Source: Salinarimonas chemoclinalis
Lineage (GTDB): Bacteria; Pseudomonadota; Alphaproteobacteria; Rhizobiales; Beijerinckiaceae
Direction of reading: 5' to 3'
Assembly (NCBI RefSeq): GCF_041514305.1
Contig: NZ_JBGMWH010000008.1
Coordinates: 1 to 64,000, forward strand
DNA length: 64,000 bases
Position 1 is the first letter of the stretch; the number at the start of each line of letters is the position of its first letter. Positions 41,715 to 50,950 of this stretch are shown here, in pieces. The notes under the pieces were generated by a model. That model saw only the letters and a program-made list of their open reading frames with translations, made no database searches and was not told the origin of the DNA. A program made the translations under genes and the position numbers.

Positions 41715-42080
41715 TCAGGCGAGCCCGACCTCCTGCATCTTGGCGGTCATGATCTCCTTGTCGAAGGGCTTCATGATGTACTCGTCGGCGCCCGCGCGCA
41801 TGGCGCGGGCGATGTTGGCGACGTCGTTCTCGGTGGTGCAGAACACGACCTTGGGGTGCTGGCCGCCGGGGAGCGCGCGCAGCGCCCGCAGGAAGTCGTA
41901 GCCGTCCATCACGGGCATGTTCCAGTCGAGCAGCACCGCGTCGGGCATCTGCGCGCGGCAGGCGACGAGCGCCTGCTCGCCGTCCTCCGCCTCGCTGATG
42001 CGGAACGACAGGCCCTCCAGGATGCGGCGGGCGACCTTGCGGATGACGGCCGAGTCGTCGACGACGAGGCAGTGCTTCAT
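41715..42080 (-). CDS. cheY: Chemotaxis response regulator CheY
   Basis: 121-residue single receiver domain. The acidic pair is in LVVDDSAVIRKVARRIL, the phospho-acceptor Asp in VLLDWNMPVMDGYDF, the Thr in VVFCTTEND and the Lys in IMKPFDK. Phosphorylated CheY binds FliM and changes flagellar rotation. It sits between cheW and cheB in the operon. Confidence 0.95.
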   Translation of the reverse strand: MKHCLVVDDSAVIRKVARRILEGLSFRISEAEDGEQALVACRAQMPDAVLLDWNMPVMDGYDFLRALRALPGGQHPKVVFCTTENDVANIARAMRAGADEYIMKPFDKEIMTAKMQEVGLA

Positions 42081-42100
42081 GGCGGGCTCCTTCGCGCGGA

Positions 42101-42592
42101 TCAGGCCGCGCGGGCTTCGGCGTCGAAGGCGAGGACCGCGTCGACGTCGAGGATGATCAGCAGCCGGCCCGCGAGCCGATGCACGCCGTGCGAGAGCTTG
42201 ACCCAGCGCGGGTCCATGTGCACCGGGCTCGGCTCGTGCGTGTCGACGGAGAGCTTCATCACCTCGCCGACGGAGTCGACGAGGAGCCCGTAGCTCTCGC
42301 CCTTGTGCTCGAGCCCCACCGCCATCTCGTCGCCGGACGTGTCGCGGTCCGGCAGGCCGAGGCGCCGGCGCAGGTCGACGGCGGTGACGACGCGCCCGCG
42401 CAGGTTCAGCAGGCCCGCGATCTCCGGCGGCGAGAGCGGGACGGTGGTCAGCGACGAGGCGATGAAGACGTCGTGCACCCGGTCGATGGGCAGGCCGAAC
42501 ATCTGTTCGGCCACCATCACGGTCACGAACTCCTCCATGTCGCCGCTCAGGCGGCCGTCGCGCGCGGTGTCGTTCTGGTTGGCGGCGATCAT
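42101..42592 (-). CDS. cheW: Chemotaxis coupling protein CheW
   Basis: 163-residue coupling protein linking receptors to CheA. The CheW fold is clear from FVTVMVAEQMFGLPIDRVHD, IAGLLNLRGRVVTAVDLRRR and GLLVDSVGEVM. Its start overlaps the cheA stop by four bases; cheY follows 20 bases downstream. Confidence 0.94.
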   Translation of the reverse strand: MIAANQNDTARDGRLSGDMEEFVTVMVAEQMFGLPIDRVHDVFIASSLTTVPLSPPEIAGLLNLRGRVVTAVDLRRRLGLPDRDTSGDEMAVGLEHKGESYGLLVDSVGEVMKLSVDTHEPSPVHMDPRWVKLSHGVHRLAGRLLIILDVDAVLAFDAEARAA

Positions 42593-45387
42593 GCGGCTTC
42601 TCCGAGGGAGCTGCGGATGTCGGGCTGCGTCTCGGCGAGCGCGGCGACGAGCCCCGAACGGTCGAACTTGGCGACGAACTCCGAGATGCGCAGGCGGCGC
42701 GCGCGCTCGAGCGCCTCGGGGGTGATGCCCGAGGAGAGCGCGATCACCGGCACGTCGTGCAGGCGGGCCTGGCCGCGCACCGCCTCGACGAGCGCGAAGC
42801 CGTCGCGGCCGGGCATCTCGATGTCTGTGACGATGACGTCGACGCGCTTGTCGGCGGCGAGCACCTGCAGCGCCTCCTCGGTCGAGCCCGCCGTGATCAC
42901 CTTGAACCCGGCGGCCTTGAGGACCGGGGTGAGCATGTCGCGGAAGAACGGGCTGTCGTCGACGAGCAGCAGCGTGCGCGAGAGGTTGGCGATGCGCGGC
43001 GGTCCGCCGCGGGTCCAGTCCTCGTGCGCCAGCGGCAGGTAGTGCGCCACGTTGACGATCTCGGTCGCGCGCCCGCGCACCACCGCCGAGCCGACGAGGT
43101 CGGAGCGGTCGTCGGCGAGCTCGATGTCGAGCACGTCGTCGACGATGTCGACGATCTCGTCGACGGCGAGCCCCATCGTGCGTTCGCCGTCGGAGAACAC
43201 CACGAGCGCCTGGGTGCCCTCGCTCTTGATCTCGATCGACGGATCGGCGGGAACGAGCGGCATCAGCTTGCCGCGGTACTGGATCAGCGGACGTCCGCCC
43301 ACCCACTCGATCTTCGAGGCGTCGATCTCCTCGAGGCGCGTGACGAGCGAGAGCGGCACCGCCTTGAGGCTCGCGCCGCCGCCGCGGAAGACGAGCAGCG
43401 TCACGGTCTCGGTCTCCTCGGTGGCCTGCGCCTCCGCCGGCTCCTCGAAGCCGTAGCCCTGCTCGGACTTGCCGCTGTCGACCATCTTGGCGACGCCGTT
43501 GGGATCGATGATGAGCACGACGGCGCCGTCGCCGAGGATCGTGTTGCCGGAGAAGAGCGGGATGTGGCGCAGCTTCGTCGACATCGGCTTCACGACGATC
43601 TCTTCCGTGTGGAAGACGCCGTCGACGAGGATGCCGAAGCGCTGGCGGCCCACCTGGGAGACGACGACGAAGCCCTCGTCGCCCGCGTCCGCCGCCGCGC
43701 CGTCGAGGCCGAGCACCTTGGCGGCCGGGACGATCGGCAGGAGCCGGTCGCGCAGGCGCAGAACCGGCGTGCCGTTGATGCGCTCGATCTGGTGGTCGGA
43801 GCCCTTCTTGACGCGCACGAGCTCGAGCACGGCCACCTGCGGGATGGCGTAGCGCTGGTCGCGCGCGGCGACGATGAGGGCGGCGACGATGGCGAGCGTG
43901 AGCGGGATCTTGATCGTGAAGGTCGAGCCCTTGCCCTGCTCGGACGCGATCTCGACCGTTCCGCCGATGAGCTCGATGTTCGTCTTGACGACGTCCATGC
44001 CCACGCCGCGGCCGGAGACCGCGGTGACGGCCTTGGCCGTCGAGAAGCCCGGGTGGAAGATGAACTTGGCGATCTGCGCCTCGCTCATCCGCTCGATCTC
44101 GGCCTCGCTGCCCAGCCCGCGGTCCACGGCCTTCTTGCGGATCGCGTCGAAGTTCAGGCCCTTGCCGTCGTCCGAGATCTCGATCGTGATGGTGCCGCCT
44201 TCGTGATAGGCGTTGAGGCGGATCGTGCCGCGCTCGGGCTTGCCGGCGGCGCGGCGCTCGGCCGGCGTCTCGATGCCGTGATCCGCCGAGTTGCGGATCA
44301 TGTGCGTGAGCGGGTCCTTGATGACCTCCAGCACCTGCCGGTCGAGCTCGGTGTCGGCGCCCTGCATCATCAGCTCGATCTTCTTGTCGAGCTCGGAGGA
44401 GAGGTCGCGGATGATGCGCGGCAGCTTCTGCCAGGCCGTTCCGATCGGCTGCATGCGCGTCTTCATGACGCCTTCTTGCAGCTCGGCGGTGACGTGGGAG
44501 AGCCGCTGGAGCGGCACCTTGAAGCCGTTGTCCTCGTGACGGCGGGCGATCTCGAGCAGCTGGTTGCGGGTCAGAACCAGCTCGGAGACCATCGTCATCA
44601 GGTGCTCGAGCGTGTCCACGTTGACGCGGATCGTCTGCACCTTGGCGACGTTCTCGCCGCTCGCGGCACCCTCCTGGGAGGCGGCCTCCTTGGCGGCGGT
44701 GGGCTTGGCGGCCGGCCTCGGAGCGGGCTTCGCCGCCTCGGGAGCGGGAGCGGGGGCCGGTGCGGGGCGCGGTGCGGGCTCCGGCTCTGCGACGACCGCG
44801 ACGGCGGCGGGCATCGGCGCGGGCGCCGGCGGGGCGAAGTCGTCGTCGGGACCCGGCGCCTCTAGGAAGGCGCGCTCCAGCTCGTCGAGTGAGACCTCGC
44901 CGAGCCGCGGCGCCTCCGGAGCCGGCTCGGGCGCGGCGGGGACGACCGGCTCGGGCTCGGGCTCGGGCTCGGGCGTCGGCGCGGCGGCGGCCTCCGCGAG
45001 GAGGGTCGTCTCGTCGGCGCTGGCCATGCGCTCGAGCTCGCCGATCAGGTCGGAATCGACCCCCTCCGGCTCGGCGGCGGTGCGCTCGAGCTCGGCGAGG
45101 ATCTCCTTGATCCGGTCCAGCGTGGCGAGGATCAGCGTCACCGCGCTCGAGGTCACCGGCAGCCCGTCGCGGAACCGACCCATCAGGGTCTCGGCGGCAT
45201 GGGCGAGGCTCTCGAGGCGCGGCAGGCCGAGGAAGCCGCAGGTCCCCTTGATCGTGTGGACCAACCGGAAGATGTTCGAGAGAATCTTCTCGTTGTTGGG
45301 GTCCTGCTCGAAGCGAACGAGCTCGACGTCGACCGTGTCGAGGTGCTCGCTCGTCTCGGTCAAAAATTCGCGAAGCAGTTCATCCAT
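42589..45387 (-). CDS. cheA: Hybrid chemotaxis histidine kinase CheA with C-terminal receiver
   Basis: 932-residue kinase. The order is Hpt domain with phospho-His H44 in RLVHTIKGTC, a Glu/Ala/Pro-rich linker (about 130-260), dimerisation helices, the HATPase domain (HMIRNSADHGIE, ISDDGKGLNF, SGRGVGMDVVK), a first CheW-like regulatory domain, a second CheW-like domain (about 610-780), and a receiver domain (about 800-925; LLLVDDSPFF, IVTDIEMPGRDG). A standard CheA is about 650-700 residues and lacks the last two. The ATG at 45387 is chosen because MDELLREFLTE is the family N-terminus. First gene of the che operon. Confidence 0.95.
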   Translation of the reverse strand: MDELLREFLTETSEHLDTVDVELVRFEQDPNNEKILSNIFRLVHTIKGTCGFLGLPRLESLAHAAETLMGRFRDGLPVTSSAVTLILATLDRIKEILAELERTAAEPEGVDSDLIGELERMASADETTLLAEAAAAPTPEPEPEPEPVVPAAPEPAPEAPRLGEVSLDELERAFLEAPGPDDDFAPPAPAPMPAAVAVVAEPEPAPRPAPAPAPAPEAAKPAPRPAAKPTAAKEAASQEGAASGENVAKVQTIRVNVDTLEHLMTMVSELVLTRNQLLEIARRHEDNGFKVPLQRLSHVTAELQEGVMKTRMQPIGTAWQKLPRIIRDLSSELDKKIELMMQGADTELDRQVLEVIKDPLTHMIRNSADHGIETPAERRAAGKPERGTIRLNAYHEGGTITIEISDDGKGLNFDAIRKKAVDRGLGSEAEIERMSEAQIAKFIFHPGFSTAKAVTAVSGRGVGMDVVKTNIELIGGTVEIASEQGKGSTFTIKIPLTLAIVAALIVAARDQRYAIPQVAVLELVRVKKGSDHQIERINGTPVLRLRDRLLPIVPAAKVLGLDGAAADAGDEGFVVVSQVGRQRFGILVDGVFHTEEIVVKPMSTKLRHIPLFSGNTILGDGAVVLIIDPNGVAKMVDSGKSEQGYGFEEPAEAQATEETETVTLLVFRGGGASLKAVPLSLVTRLEEIDASKIEWVGGRPLIQYRGKLMPLVPADPSIEIKSEGTQALVVFSDGERTMGLAVDEIVDIVDDVLDIELADDRSDLVGSAVVRGRATEIVNVAHYLPLAHEDWTRGGPPRIANLSRTLLLVDDSPFFRDMLTPVLKAAGFKVITAGSTEEALQVLAADKRVDVIVTDIEMPGRDGFALVEAVRGQARLHDVPVIALSSGITPEALERARRLRISEFVAKFDRSGLVAALAETQPDIRSSLGEAA

Positions 45388-46067
45388 GGATATCTCTCGA
45401 TCCACCAGAGGGCTGGGCCGGGTCTGATCGAGAGTGGCCGCAAGTCGTTTAAGTTCCGTTTCCTCCAAGGGGCGCGTCTCGCGCGAAGGTGCGCGCGTTC
45501 GGCGCGAATGCTAAGCAAATCGGAGCGATCGGGCCCGATCGGTGTCGTTTCGGACGCAATGACGATCGTCGGTCGAGCGGCCGGACCGTGCCGTTCGCGA
45601 CGGGCGATCGGCGGTTCCCCTCTCCCTCGTGGCCAGTCGATGCACAGATCCCCGGTGCCTCTCTCGGCTCTGGACGACGTGTGCCGGGCATTTGGTCTGC
45701 GGACGCCGGCGATCCCTTTCCTTCCCTGTAGGGGAAGCTGGATCGGCGGCGAAGCCGACGAGACGGATGGGGCGCGCGGCACGCGCGTTCGGCGAAGCCG
45801 AAATGCGACGGTGGCAGCGGACACGGTGCTCTTCCGCTTCGCGGAACGCGTCGCTTCGCGCCGCGCCCCATCCGTCACCGCGCTGCGCGCGGTGCCACCT
45901 TCCCCTCCAGGGAAGGAGAAGGCCTGCACCCTGCGTCGCCGGCCCCGTCGTTCGCCGTGACGTGCCGCAGATGTGTCAATCGACCAGCCACTTGGGGGAG
46001 GGGAGAACGGCCGCGCCCGCACCCACGGATGCCGATCGTCCTGCGCCGACGCTGCCCGTCCCTCGCC
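45388..46067. other. 680-base region without a convincing gene
   Basis: Between cheA and chpT no frame has a recognisable protein. The part near cheA should hold the che operon promoter; no full CtrA box is present, only TTTAAG near 45449. The rest contains dispersed-repeat material, including a partial CCCTCTCCCTCGTGG element near 45616 and a large hairpin element at 45720-45916. Confidence 0.6.
45720..45916. repeat. 197-bp nested inverted-repeat element
   Basis: Outer arms 45720-45737 and 45899-45916 match in inverted orientation at 17 of 18 positions; inner arms 45762-45776 and 45862-45876 match perfectly (15 bases, GACGGATGGGGCGCG). The nested symmetry suggests a miniature mobile or REP-like element able to fold into a long hairpin. 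No transposase is nearby. Confidence 0.75.
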
Positions 46068-46712
46068 TCAGGCCGGCGCCGACGTGATCGTCAGGGTCTC
46101 GCCGTCGAGCGCGAAGTCGATGCTCATGCCGGCGGCGCGGGCGACGAGGCCGGTGTAGTAGGTCTGGATCGCGTGGGCGTCGACCGTGCCGTCCTCCGCC
46201 TCGCCGCGCACCAGCGCGGGGGCGTGCGTGGGGATGCGGGCGTTGCGCCCCTGCGCCTTCACGAGGAAGGTCGAGGCGGCCTCGTCCCCGCCCACCGTGA
46301 CGTCGATCGTGCCACCGCGGGGAATGCCCTGCGCGGCGATGACGACGAGATTGAGGAGCAGCTTCACCCGGTTCTTCGGCAGCAGCATGCGCCGGGCGGT
46401 CCAGCTCAGCGTCGTGCGGTCGTCGGTGAAGAAGCCCTTGGCGACGCTCTCCGCGTCGCCGAGGTCGATCGACGCGCCCGCCGAGCCGGCGGCGCCGAAG
46501 GCGATGCGGGCGAACTGGAGACGGGCGGAGGCCTGGCGCGCGCTCTTGCGGATGAGGTCGAGCGCGAACTCCTTCATCTCGGCGTCGCCGCCCTCCTCCT
46601 CCATGACCTCGAGGCCGTTGACGATCGCGCCCACGGGGCTGATCACGTCGTGGCACACCCGCGAGCACAGGAGCGCGGCGAGATCGAGAGAGTCGAGCGA
46701 GACCGTGGCCAT
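46068..46712 (-). CDS. chpT: Histidine phosphotransferase ChpT
   Basis: ChpT passes phosphate from the hybrid kinase CckA to CtrA and CpdR. The 214-residue product has the phospho-histidine H21 in LLCSRVCHDVISPVGAIVNG, the DHp-like four-helix bundle, and a degenerate ATPase-like C-terminal domain (about 85-214), as in known ChpT proteins. Length is normal. It stands alone on the minus strand upstream of the che operon and 23 kb from ctrA. Confidence 0.92.
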   Translation of the reverse strand: MATVSLDSLDLAALLCSRVCHDVISPVGAIVNGLEVMEEEGGDAEMKEFALDLIRKSARQASARLQFARIAFGAAGSAGASIDLGDAESVAKGFFTDDRTTLSWTARRMLLPKNRVKLLLNLVVIAAQGIPRGGTIDVTVGGDEAASTFLVKAQGRNARIPTHAPALVRGEAEDGTVDAHAIQTYYTGLVARAAGMSIDFALDGETLTITSAPA

Positions 46713-46866
46713 GGGGACCTCCGCGGGACCTGGGCGGCGAGCGGCGCCGGCCTCTCCGGCGAAAGGCGCGGCCGCAAGCGATTCGGGCGCGCGTGCGCCG
46801 TCGCCCTTCGTAGCCGCAAGGCGTCGCGTTGCAAAGCCGTCGCGCGAGCGCGGGTCCCCGATGCGC

Positions 46867-47421
46867 TCAGCGCCCGCTCGCCGGATCGACCAGCCCCGCG
46901 GCGATCCGCGGCCAGGCCCGCTCGGCGTCGGCGAGGACCGCGCCCTCCGAGGCCTCCGCGAACCGCGCGAGGCTCCGGGCGTCGTGGAAGAGGTAGAGCC
47001 GTCCGTCGACGACCGCGTGGAGGTCCGGGCGGCCCGCCGCCAGGCGTCCGCGGGCGAGGGCGACGGGGTCGTGGCCGCCGAGCCGCGGCGCGAAGCGCTC
47101 GGGACCCGCCGCGAAGGCGGCGCGGTTCGAGGCGGAATGGAATCGCCAGGCCGCGCCGCGCCAGACGAGCTCGTAGGCGCCGCGGCCGGCCCGCGGGCCC
47201 TCGGGGAGGAAGTAGGAGACCGGGTCGAGCCCGTCGAGCGCGAAGCCCGAGAGCGCGTGGAACGCCACCTGCTCGGTCACGCCGATCGCCGACGGCAGCG
47301 CCGCCAGCAGCGAGGCGCCGTCGGTGGCCGTGCGCGCGGGAGCCGCGGCGCGGCTCTCCGCCGCCGGGAGCGCCGCCAGGAGGAGCCCGAGCGCCGCCAG
47401 CGTTAAGGGTCTGTTGTGCAT
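46867..47421 (-). CDS. Exported YHS-domain protein
   Basis: 184-residue protein with a signal peptide (about residues 1-25, ending AAESRAAA) and a YHS-like domain: FALDGLDPVSYFLPEG and LVWRGAAWRFHSASNRAAFAAG, a pattern common in small proteobacterial periplasmic proteins of unknown function sometimes linked to metal handling. The ATG at 47421 is chosen for the signal peptide. It diverges from eipA over 142 bases; a CGTTAAGG half-site lies just inside the gene start. Confidence 0.8.
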   Translation of the reverse strand: MHNRPLTLAALGLLLAALPAAESRAAAPARTATDGASLLAALPSAIGVTEQVAFHALSGFALDGLDPVSYFLPEGPRAGRGAYELVWRGAAWRFHSASNRAAFAAGPERFAPRLGGHDPVALARGRLAAGRPDLHAVVDGRLYLFHDARSLARFAEASEGAVLADAERAWPRIAAGLVDPASGR

Positions 47422-47563
47422 CTCGAGCGAATTCTTCCCTGCCGCGAGCCGCGTGCGCGGTCCCGCCCCGTGTCGGCCACGAAGATGGCCATCATGGCTG
47501 AAGATCACGTCGAGCCGATCGATCGACTTTTAGCGATCGGCCGAGAAAGCCGGAGACGAAGAC

Positions 47564-48208
47564 ATGCGCGCCGTCCGAAAGGTCCTCGCGAGCCTCGCCC
47601 GTCTCGCGCCCGCGGCACCGGCGGTGGCCGCCCTCGTCGCCGCCCTCGTGCTCGTGGCGCCGAGCGTGGCGGCCGCGCAGGCGAACGATCCGCGGGCGAC
47701 CAACGCGCAGATGATGCGCGACACCCGGACCTACACCACCGACGAGACGATCGAGGCAGGCCACCGCTTCTTCGGCTCGACCTCGCGCGGCATCGCGCTC
47801 GCGATCGAGCAGGCGGTCTCGCGCTGGGGCCAGCCGAACGGGTACATCCTCGGGCAGGAGGGGTCGGGCGCCTTCTTCGGCGGGCTGCGCTACGGCGAGG
47901 GCACGCTCTACACCCGCAACGCCGGCCAGCGCCCGGTCTTCTGGCAGGGGCCGACGCTCGGCTTCGATGTCGGCGGCGACGGCGCGCGCACGATGATGCT
48001 CGTCTACAACCTCCCCGCCACCGAGGCGCTGTACCGTCGCTTCGTCGGCATCGACGGCTCGGCCTACCTGGTCGGCGGTGTCGGCATGACGGCGCTGATG
48101 GCGGACGACATGGTGGTCGTCCCGATCCGAACCGGCGTGGGCGCGCGGCTCGGGGTCAACCTCGGATATCTGAAATTCACCGCGCAGCCAACCTGGAATC
48201 CCTTCTAG
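47564..48208 (+). CDS. eipA: Envelope integrity protein EipA (DUF1134)
   Basis: 214-residue periplasmic protein with a signal peptide (about residues 1-38, ending VAAAQAND) and the DUF1134 domain: TTDETIEAGHRFFGSTSRGI, YILGQEGSGAFFGGLRYGEG, and a Gly-rich hairpin region GSAYLVGGVGMTAL. In Brucella, EipA has a small beta-barrel fold, supports cell-envelope integrity and is under CtrA control. No full CtrA box is visible upstream here. Length is normal. Confidence 0.9.
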   Translation: MRAVRKVLASLARLAPAAPAVAALVAALVLVAPSVAAAQANDPRATNAQMMRDTRTYTTDETIEAGHRFFGSTSRGIALAIEQAVSRWGQPNGYILGQEGSGAFFGGLRYGEGTLYTRNAGQRPVFWQGPTLGFDVGGDGARTMMLVYNLPATEALYRRFVGIDGSAYLVGGVGMTALMADDMVVVPIRTGVGARLGVNLGYLKFTAQPTWNPF

Positions 48209-48293
48209 CGTCGCCCGCGCGGCTGCAACGCTGGCGTCGCGAGCGCATTCGGCTTAAGTGACGCATGCTGTCCCATGCCTCGGAAGGCGACGC

Positions 48294-49547
48294 GTGATCG
48301 AAGCCGCGATGTTCATAGCGCTCGGGTTCCTGGCGGCGACCTTCCTGGCGCTGCTGACGGCGCCCGCGCTCGCGGCGCGTGCCGACCGCCTGGCGCGGCG
48401 GCGGCTGGAGGCGCAGCTGCCGCGCTCCCTCGTCGAGCTCAACGCCGAGCGCGACCACCTGCGTGCCCAGCTGGCGCTGCGCGAGCGCCGCATCGAGCAG
48501 CGGCTGGAGGCGACGCTCGCAGGCAAGCACGCCGACCTCGCCGAACTCGGGCGGCGCGCCGTCCGGATCGAGGCGCTCGGCCGCGACGTCGCCGACCGGG
48601 ACGCGCGCATCGCCGCGCTCGAGGCCGACCTCGAGGCGACCCGCACGACCCTCGCCGAGACCCAGGCGACCCTCTCCGACACCCGCGGCGACCTCGCCGA
48701 CACCCGCGAGGCCTTCGCTCAGCTCAAGCGCACGCACGCCGACCTCGCCACGCGCCACGACGCCACGCTCCAGGAGAACGACGCCCGGCGCATCGCCATC
48801 GCCGATCTCGAGACGCGCCTGACGACGCAGACGCGGCGCGGCGACGACCTCGACAAGCGCCTCGCCGAACGCCGCATCGAGCTCGCCGCCGAGCGCACCG
48901 CCCACGAGCGGACCCGTGCGGCGCTCGCCGACGAGCAGGCCCGCGGCGCCGTTCTCGACCGGCGCTTCGCCGAGGCGACGGCCGCCGCCGAGCGCGCGGC
49001 CGCCGACGCCGCCACCCGCGCCGCCGAGCTCGCCGAGACGCGGGGCGAGCGCGACCTCGCCCGCGCCATCGCCGCCGATGCCCATGCCGCGCTCGCCGCC
49101 GCGCGGGAGGCCACCGGGCGGCTCGAAGCGCGCATATCCGACATCCAGGCCCGCGAACGCGCGCTCGGCGCGGCGCACGAGACGGCGCTGCGGGCGCTCA
49201 ACGAGCGCATCGAGGTGCTCAAGGCCGAGAAGGGCTCCCTCGAAGGCGCACTCGCCACCGCGCGGGCGGACCGCGCGCGGGCGCGCGGAGGCCGCGAGGG
49301 AGGCCGCGAGGGAGGCCGCGACGGCGGCCGCGATAGTCGGGTCGCGCGCGAGTCCTCGGACGATGCGGGCGACCTCGCCCATCGCGCCGAGGTCGTCGAC
49401 GCCCGCGTCAGGCGTTCCGCGGGGCGTCTGTCCCACGAGGGCGGCCGCGACGCCGCGGATGCCTCCGCAGCGGCCCCGCCGAACGCCGGCCAGGCCGGCG
49501 AGCCGGCTGCGGGTGGCGCGGAGGCGCCCGCGCGGGCGCGCTCCTGA
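48294..49547 (+). CDS. Membrane-anchored coiled-coil protein
   Basis: 417-residue protein with one N-terminal membrane helix (about residues 5-27, FIALGFLAATFLALLTAPAL), a charged helical region from about 30 to 325 with dense heptad-like Leu/Ala spacing (for example LEATRTTLAETQATLSDTR), and a disordered Gly/Arg tail that includes four GGRE/D units. The GTG start at 48294 has GGAAGG seven bases upstream. The layout suggests a structural or scaffold role at the inner membrane. I do not recognise a characterised relative. Confidence 0.75.
   Translation: MIEAAMFIALGFLAATFLALLTAPALAARADRLARRRLEAQLPRSLVELNAERDHLRAQLALRERRIEQRLEATLAGKHADLAELGRRAVRIEALGRDVADRDARIAALEADLEATRTTLAETQATLSDTRGDLADTREAFAQLKRTHADLATRHDATLQENDARRIAIADLETRLTTQTRRGDDLDKRLAERRIELAAERTAHERTRAALADEQARGAVLDRRFAEATAAAERAAADAATRAAELAETRGERDLARAIAADAHAALAAAREATGRLEARISDIQARERALGAAHETALRALNERIEVLKAEKGSLEGALATARADRARARGGREGGREGGRDGGRDSRVARESSDDAGDLAHRAEVVDARVRRSAGRLSHEGGRDAADASAAAPPNAGQAGEPAAGGAEAPARARS
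49287..49334 (+). repeat. Four 12-bp tandem repeats (GGRE/GGRD)
   Basis: Units of GGAGGCCGCGAG begin at 49287, 49299, 49311 and 49323; the first two are identical and the last two have one and three changes. They encode GGRE, GGRE, GGRD, GGRD in the C-terminal tail of the coiled-coil protein. Confidence 0.85.
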
Positions 49548-49560
49548 GCCGGTCGGCGGC

Positions 49561-50049
49561 ATGCGCTGGGGTCGCTCCCCCGATGCCCTGCTCGCCGGGC
49601 TGGCGGGCGACTGGGTGATCGATCGCGTCGTCGAGGGACTCGCCACCCTGCACGGGTCCGCGCGCTTCGCGCCCACGCGCGCCGGCGCGCTCGCCTACGC
49701 GGAGAGCGGGACGCTGACGCTGGCGGGCGGCGGGCGCCTGCGCGCCGAGCGGCGCTACGTCTTTCGCGCGGCGAGCGGCGGCTTCGACGTGCTCTTCGAC
49801 GAGACGCCCGAGCGCCTGTTCCATTCCATCCTGCCGGTGCCCCAGGGCGACGCCCTCGTCGGCAGGGCCGCGCATCTCTGCGGCGCGGACACCTACGAGA
49901 GCACCTACCGTTTCGAGCCGGACGGCGGGATGCGCATCGTCCATCGCGTGCGCGGTCCCGCGAAGGACTACGTCAGCCGCACCGCGTATCGGCGCGAAGG
50001 GGATCAGTCCCGCGGCGTCTGTGGTCGTGGCGGCAGCGAGAGCAGGTAG
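49561..50049 (+). CDS. DUF6314 family protein
   Basis: 162-residue protein matching the DUF6314 pattern: LAGDWVIDRVV at the start, GTLTLAGGGRLRAERRYVFR, FDVLFDETPERLFH, AAHLCGADTYESTYRFEPD and VRGPAKDYVSRTAY at the end. The fold looks lipocalin-like (one antiparallel beta barrel). Function unknown. Starts 13 bases after the coiled-coil gene, so they may be cotranscribed. Its last 46 bases overlap the end of the convergent cytochrome c gene. Confidence 0.82.
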   Translation: MRWGRSPDALLAGLAGDWVIDRVVEGLATLHGSARFAPTRAGALAYAESGTLTLAGGGRLRAERRYVFRAASGGFDVLFDETPERLFHSILPVPQGDALVGRAAHLCGADTYESTYRFEPDGGMRIVHRVRGPAKDYVSRTAYRREGDQSRGVCGRGGSESR

Positions 50050-50930
50050 GCCGCCATCGCCTCGCGGTCCTCCCCCGAGAGCCTCGCCGTGTTGTCGACG
50101 ACCTTCGCCATCGACCCGCCGATCACGTCGAACTCGGGGGTGAAGCCGCTCGCGAGAAGCTCGACGATCTCGGTGCGCGACCAGCCGCCGATGCCCGTCT
50201 CGTGTGGCGTGATGTTGGGGATGAAGCCGCGTCCCTCCGGGTTCGGGCCACCGGCGAAGCGGGCGTCGTCGCGGATCGCGCCGAGCGCGTTGCGCGGGGA
50301 ATGGCATTCGGCGCAGTGGCCGGGTCCCTCGACGAGATAGGCGCCGCGCGCGAGGAGCGGATCCATGCCCTCGGGCGCCGCGAAGGGCTCGCCGTCGAGG
50401 AAGGCGAGCTTCCACAGGCCGATGCCGCGGCGGATGTTGTAGGGAAAGGCGAGGTCGTGGGACGGCGCGACGCCGTCCACCGGCTCGAGCGTCATCAGGA
50501 AGCCGTGGAGGTCGCGCAGGTCGGCCGCCGTCATGCGGGCGTAGGACGTGTAGGGGAAGGACGGGTAGTAGTGCTCCCCGTCCGGCGAGACGCCCCCGCG
50601 CATGGCGCGCACGAACTGCGCCGTCGTCCAGCCGAAGATGCCGTCGCGCGACGGCGAGAGGTTGGGGACGTTGAAGGTGCCGTAGTCGGTCTCGAGCGCG
50701 AGCCCGCCGCCGAGATGCAGCGGGTCCTCCCGTCCCGGCGTTGCGTGGCAGGAGGCGCAGCCGCCGGCCCAGAACAGCGTCTCGCCGTTGGCGAGATCGA
50801 CCTCCCCGCCGGGCGGGCGCTCGAGGCCCGTGCCGTCGAGGTCGGGATCGGTGAGGAGGAAGAAGCCGAAGACGGCGAGCACGGCGAGCGTCGCCGCGAC
50901 CACCGCCGCCTTCTGGAGTGCGTCGATCAT
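50004..50930 (-). CDS. Membrane-anchored dihaem cytochrome c
   Basis: 308-residue cytochrome with an N-terminal membrane helix (about residues 8-26) and two haem c sites, CASCH (residues 58-62) and CAECH (about 204-208), each heading a class I cytochrome domain. Such proteins pass electrons from periplasmic dehydrogenases to oxidases. It follows a cytochrome c' gene by 20 bases on the same strand and the two probably form an operon. The specific redox partner is not evident. Confidence 0.9.
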   Translation of the reverse strand: MIDALQKAAVVAATLAVLAVFGFFLLTDPDLDGTGLERPPGGEVDLANGETLFWAGGCASCHATPGREDPLHLGGGLALETDYGTFNVPNLSPSRDGIFGWTTAQFVRAMRGGVSPDGEHYYPSFPYTSYARMTAADLRDLHGFLMTLEPVDGVAPSHDLAFPYNIRRGIGLWKLAFLDGEPFAAPEGMDPLLARGAYLVEGPGHCAECHSPRNALGAIRDDARFAGGPNPEGRGFIPNITPHETGIGGWSRTEIVELLASGFTPEFDVIGGSMAKVVDNTARLSGEDREAMAAYLLSLPPRPQTPRD

Positions 50931-50950
50931 GCGAGCGGCCCCGCGGCCGC

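Noticed and set aside
45388..46067. Overlapping short frames between cheA and chpT as genes
   Set aside because: They run across inverted repeats, lack ribosome sites and show no recognisable protein.
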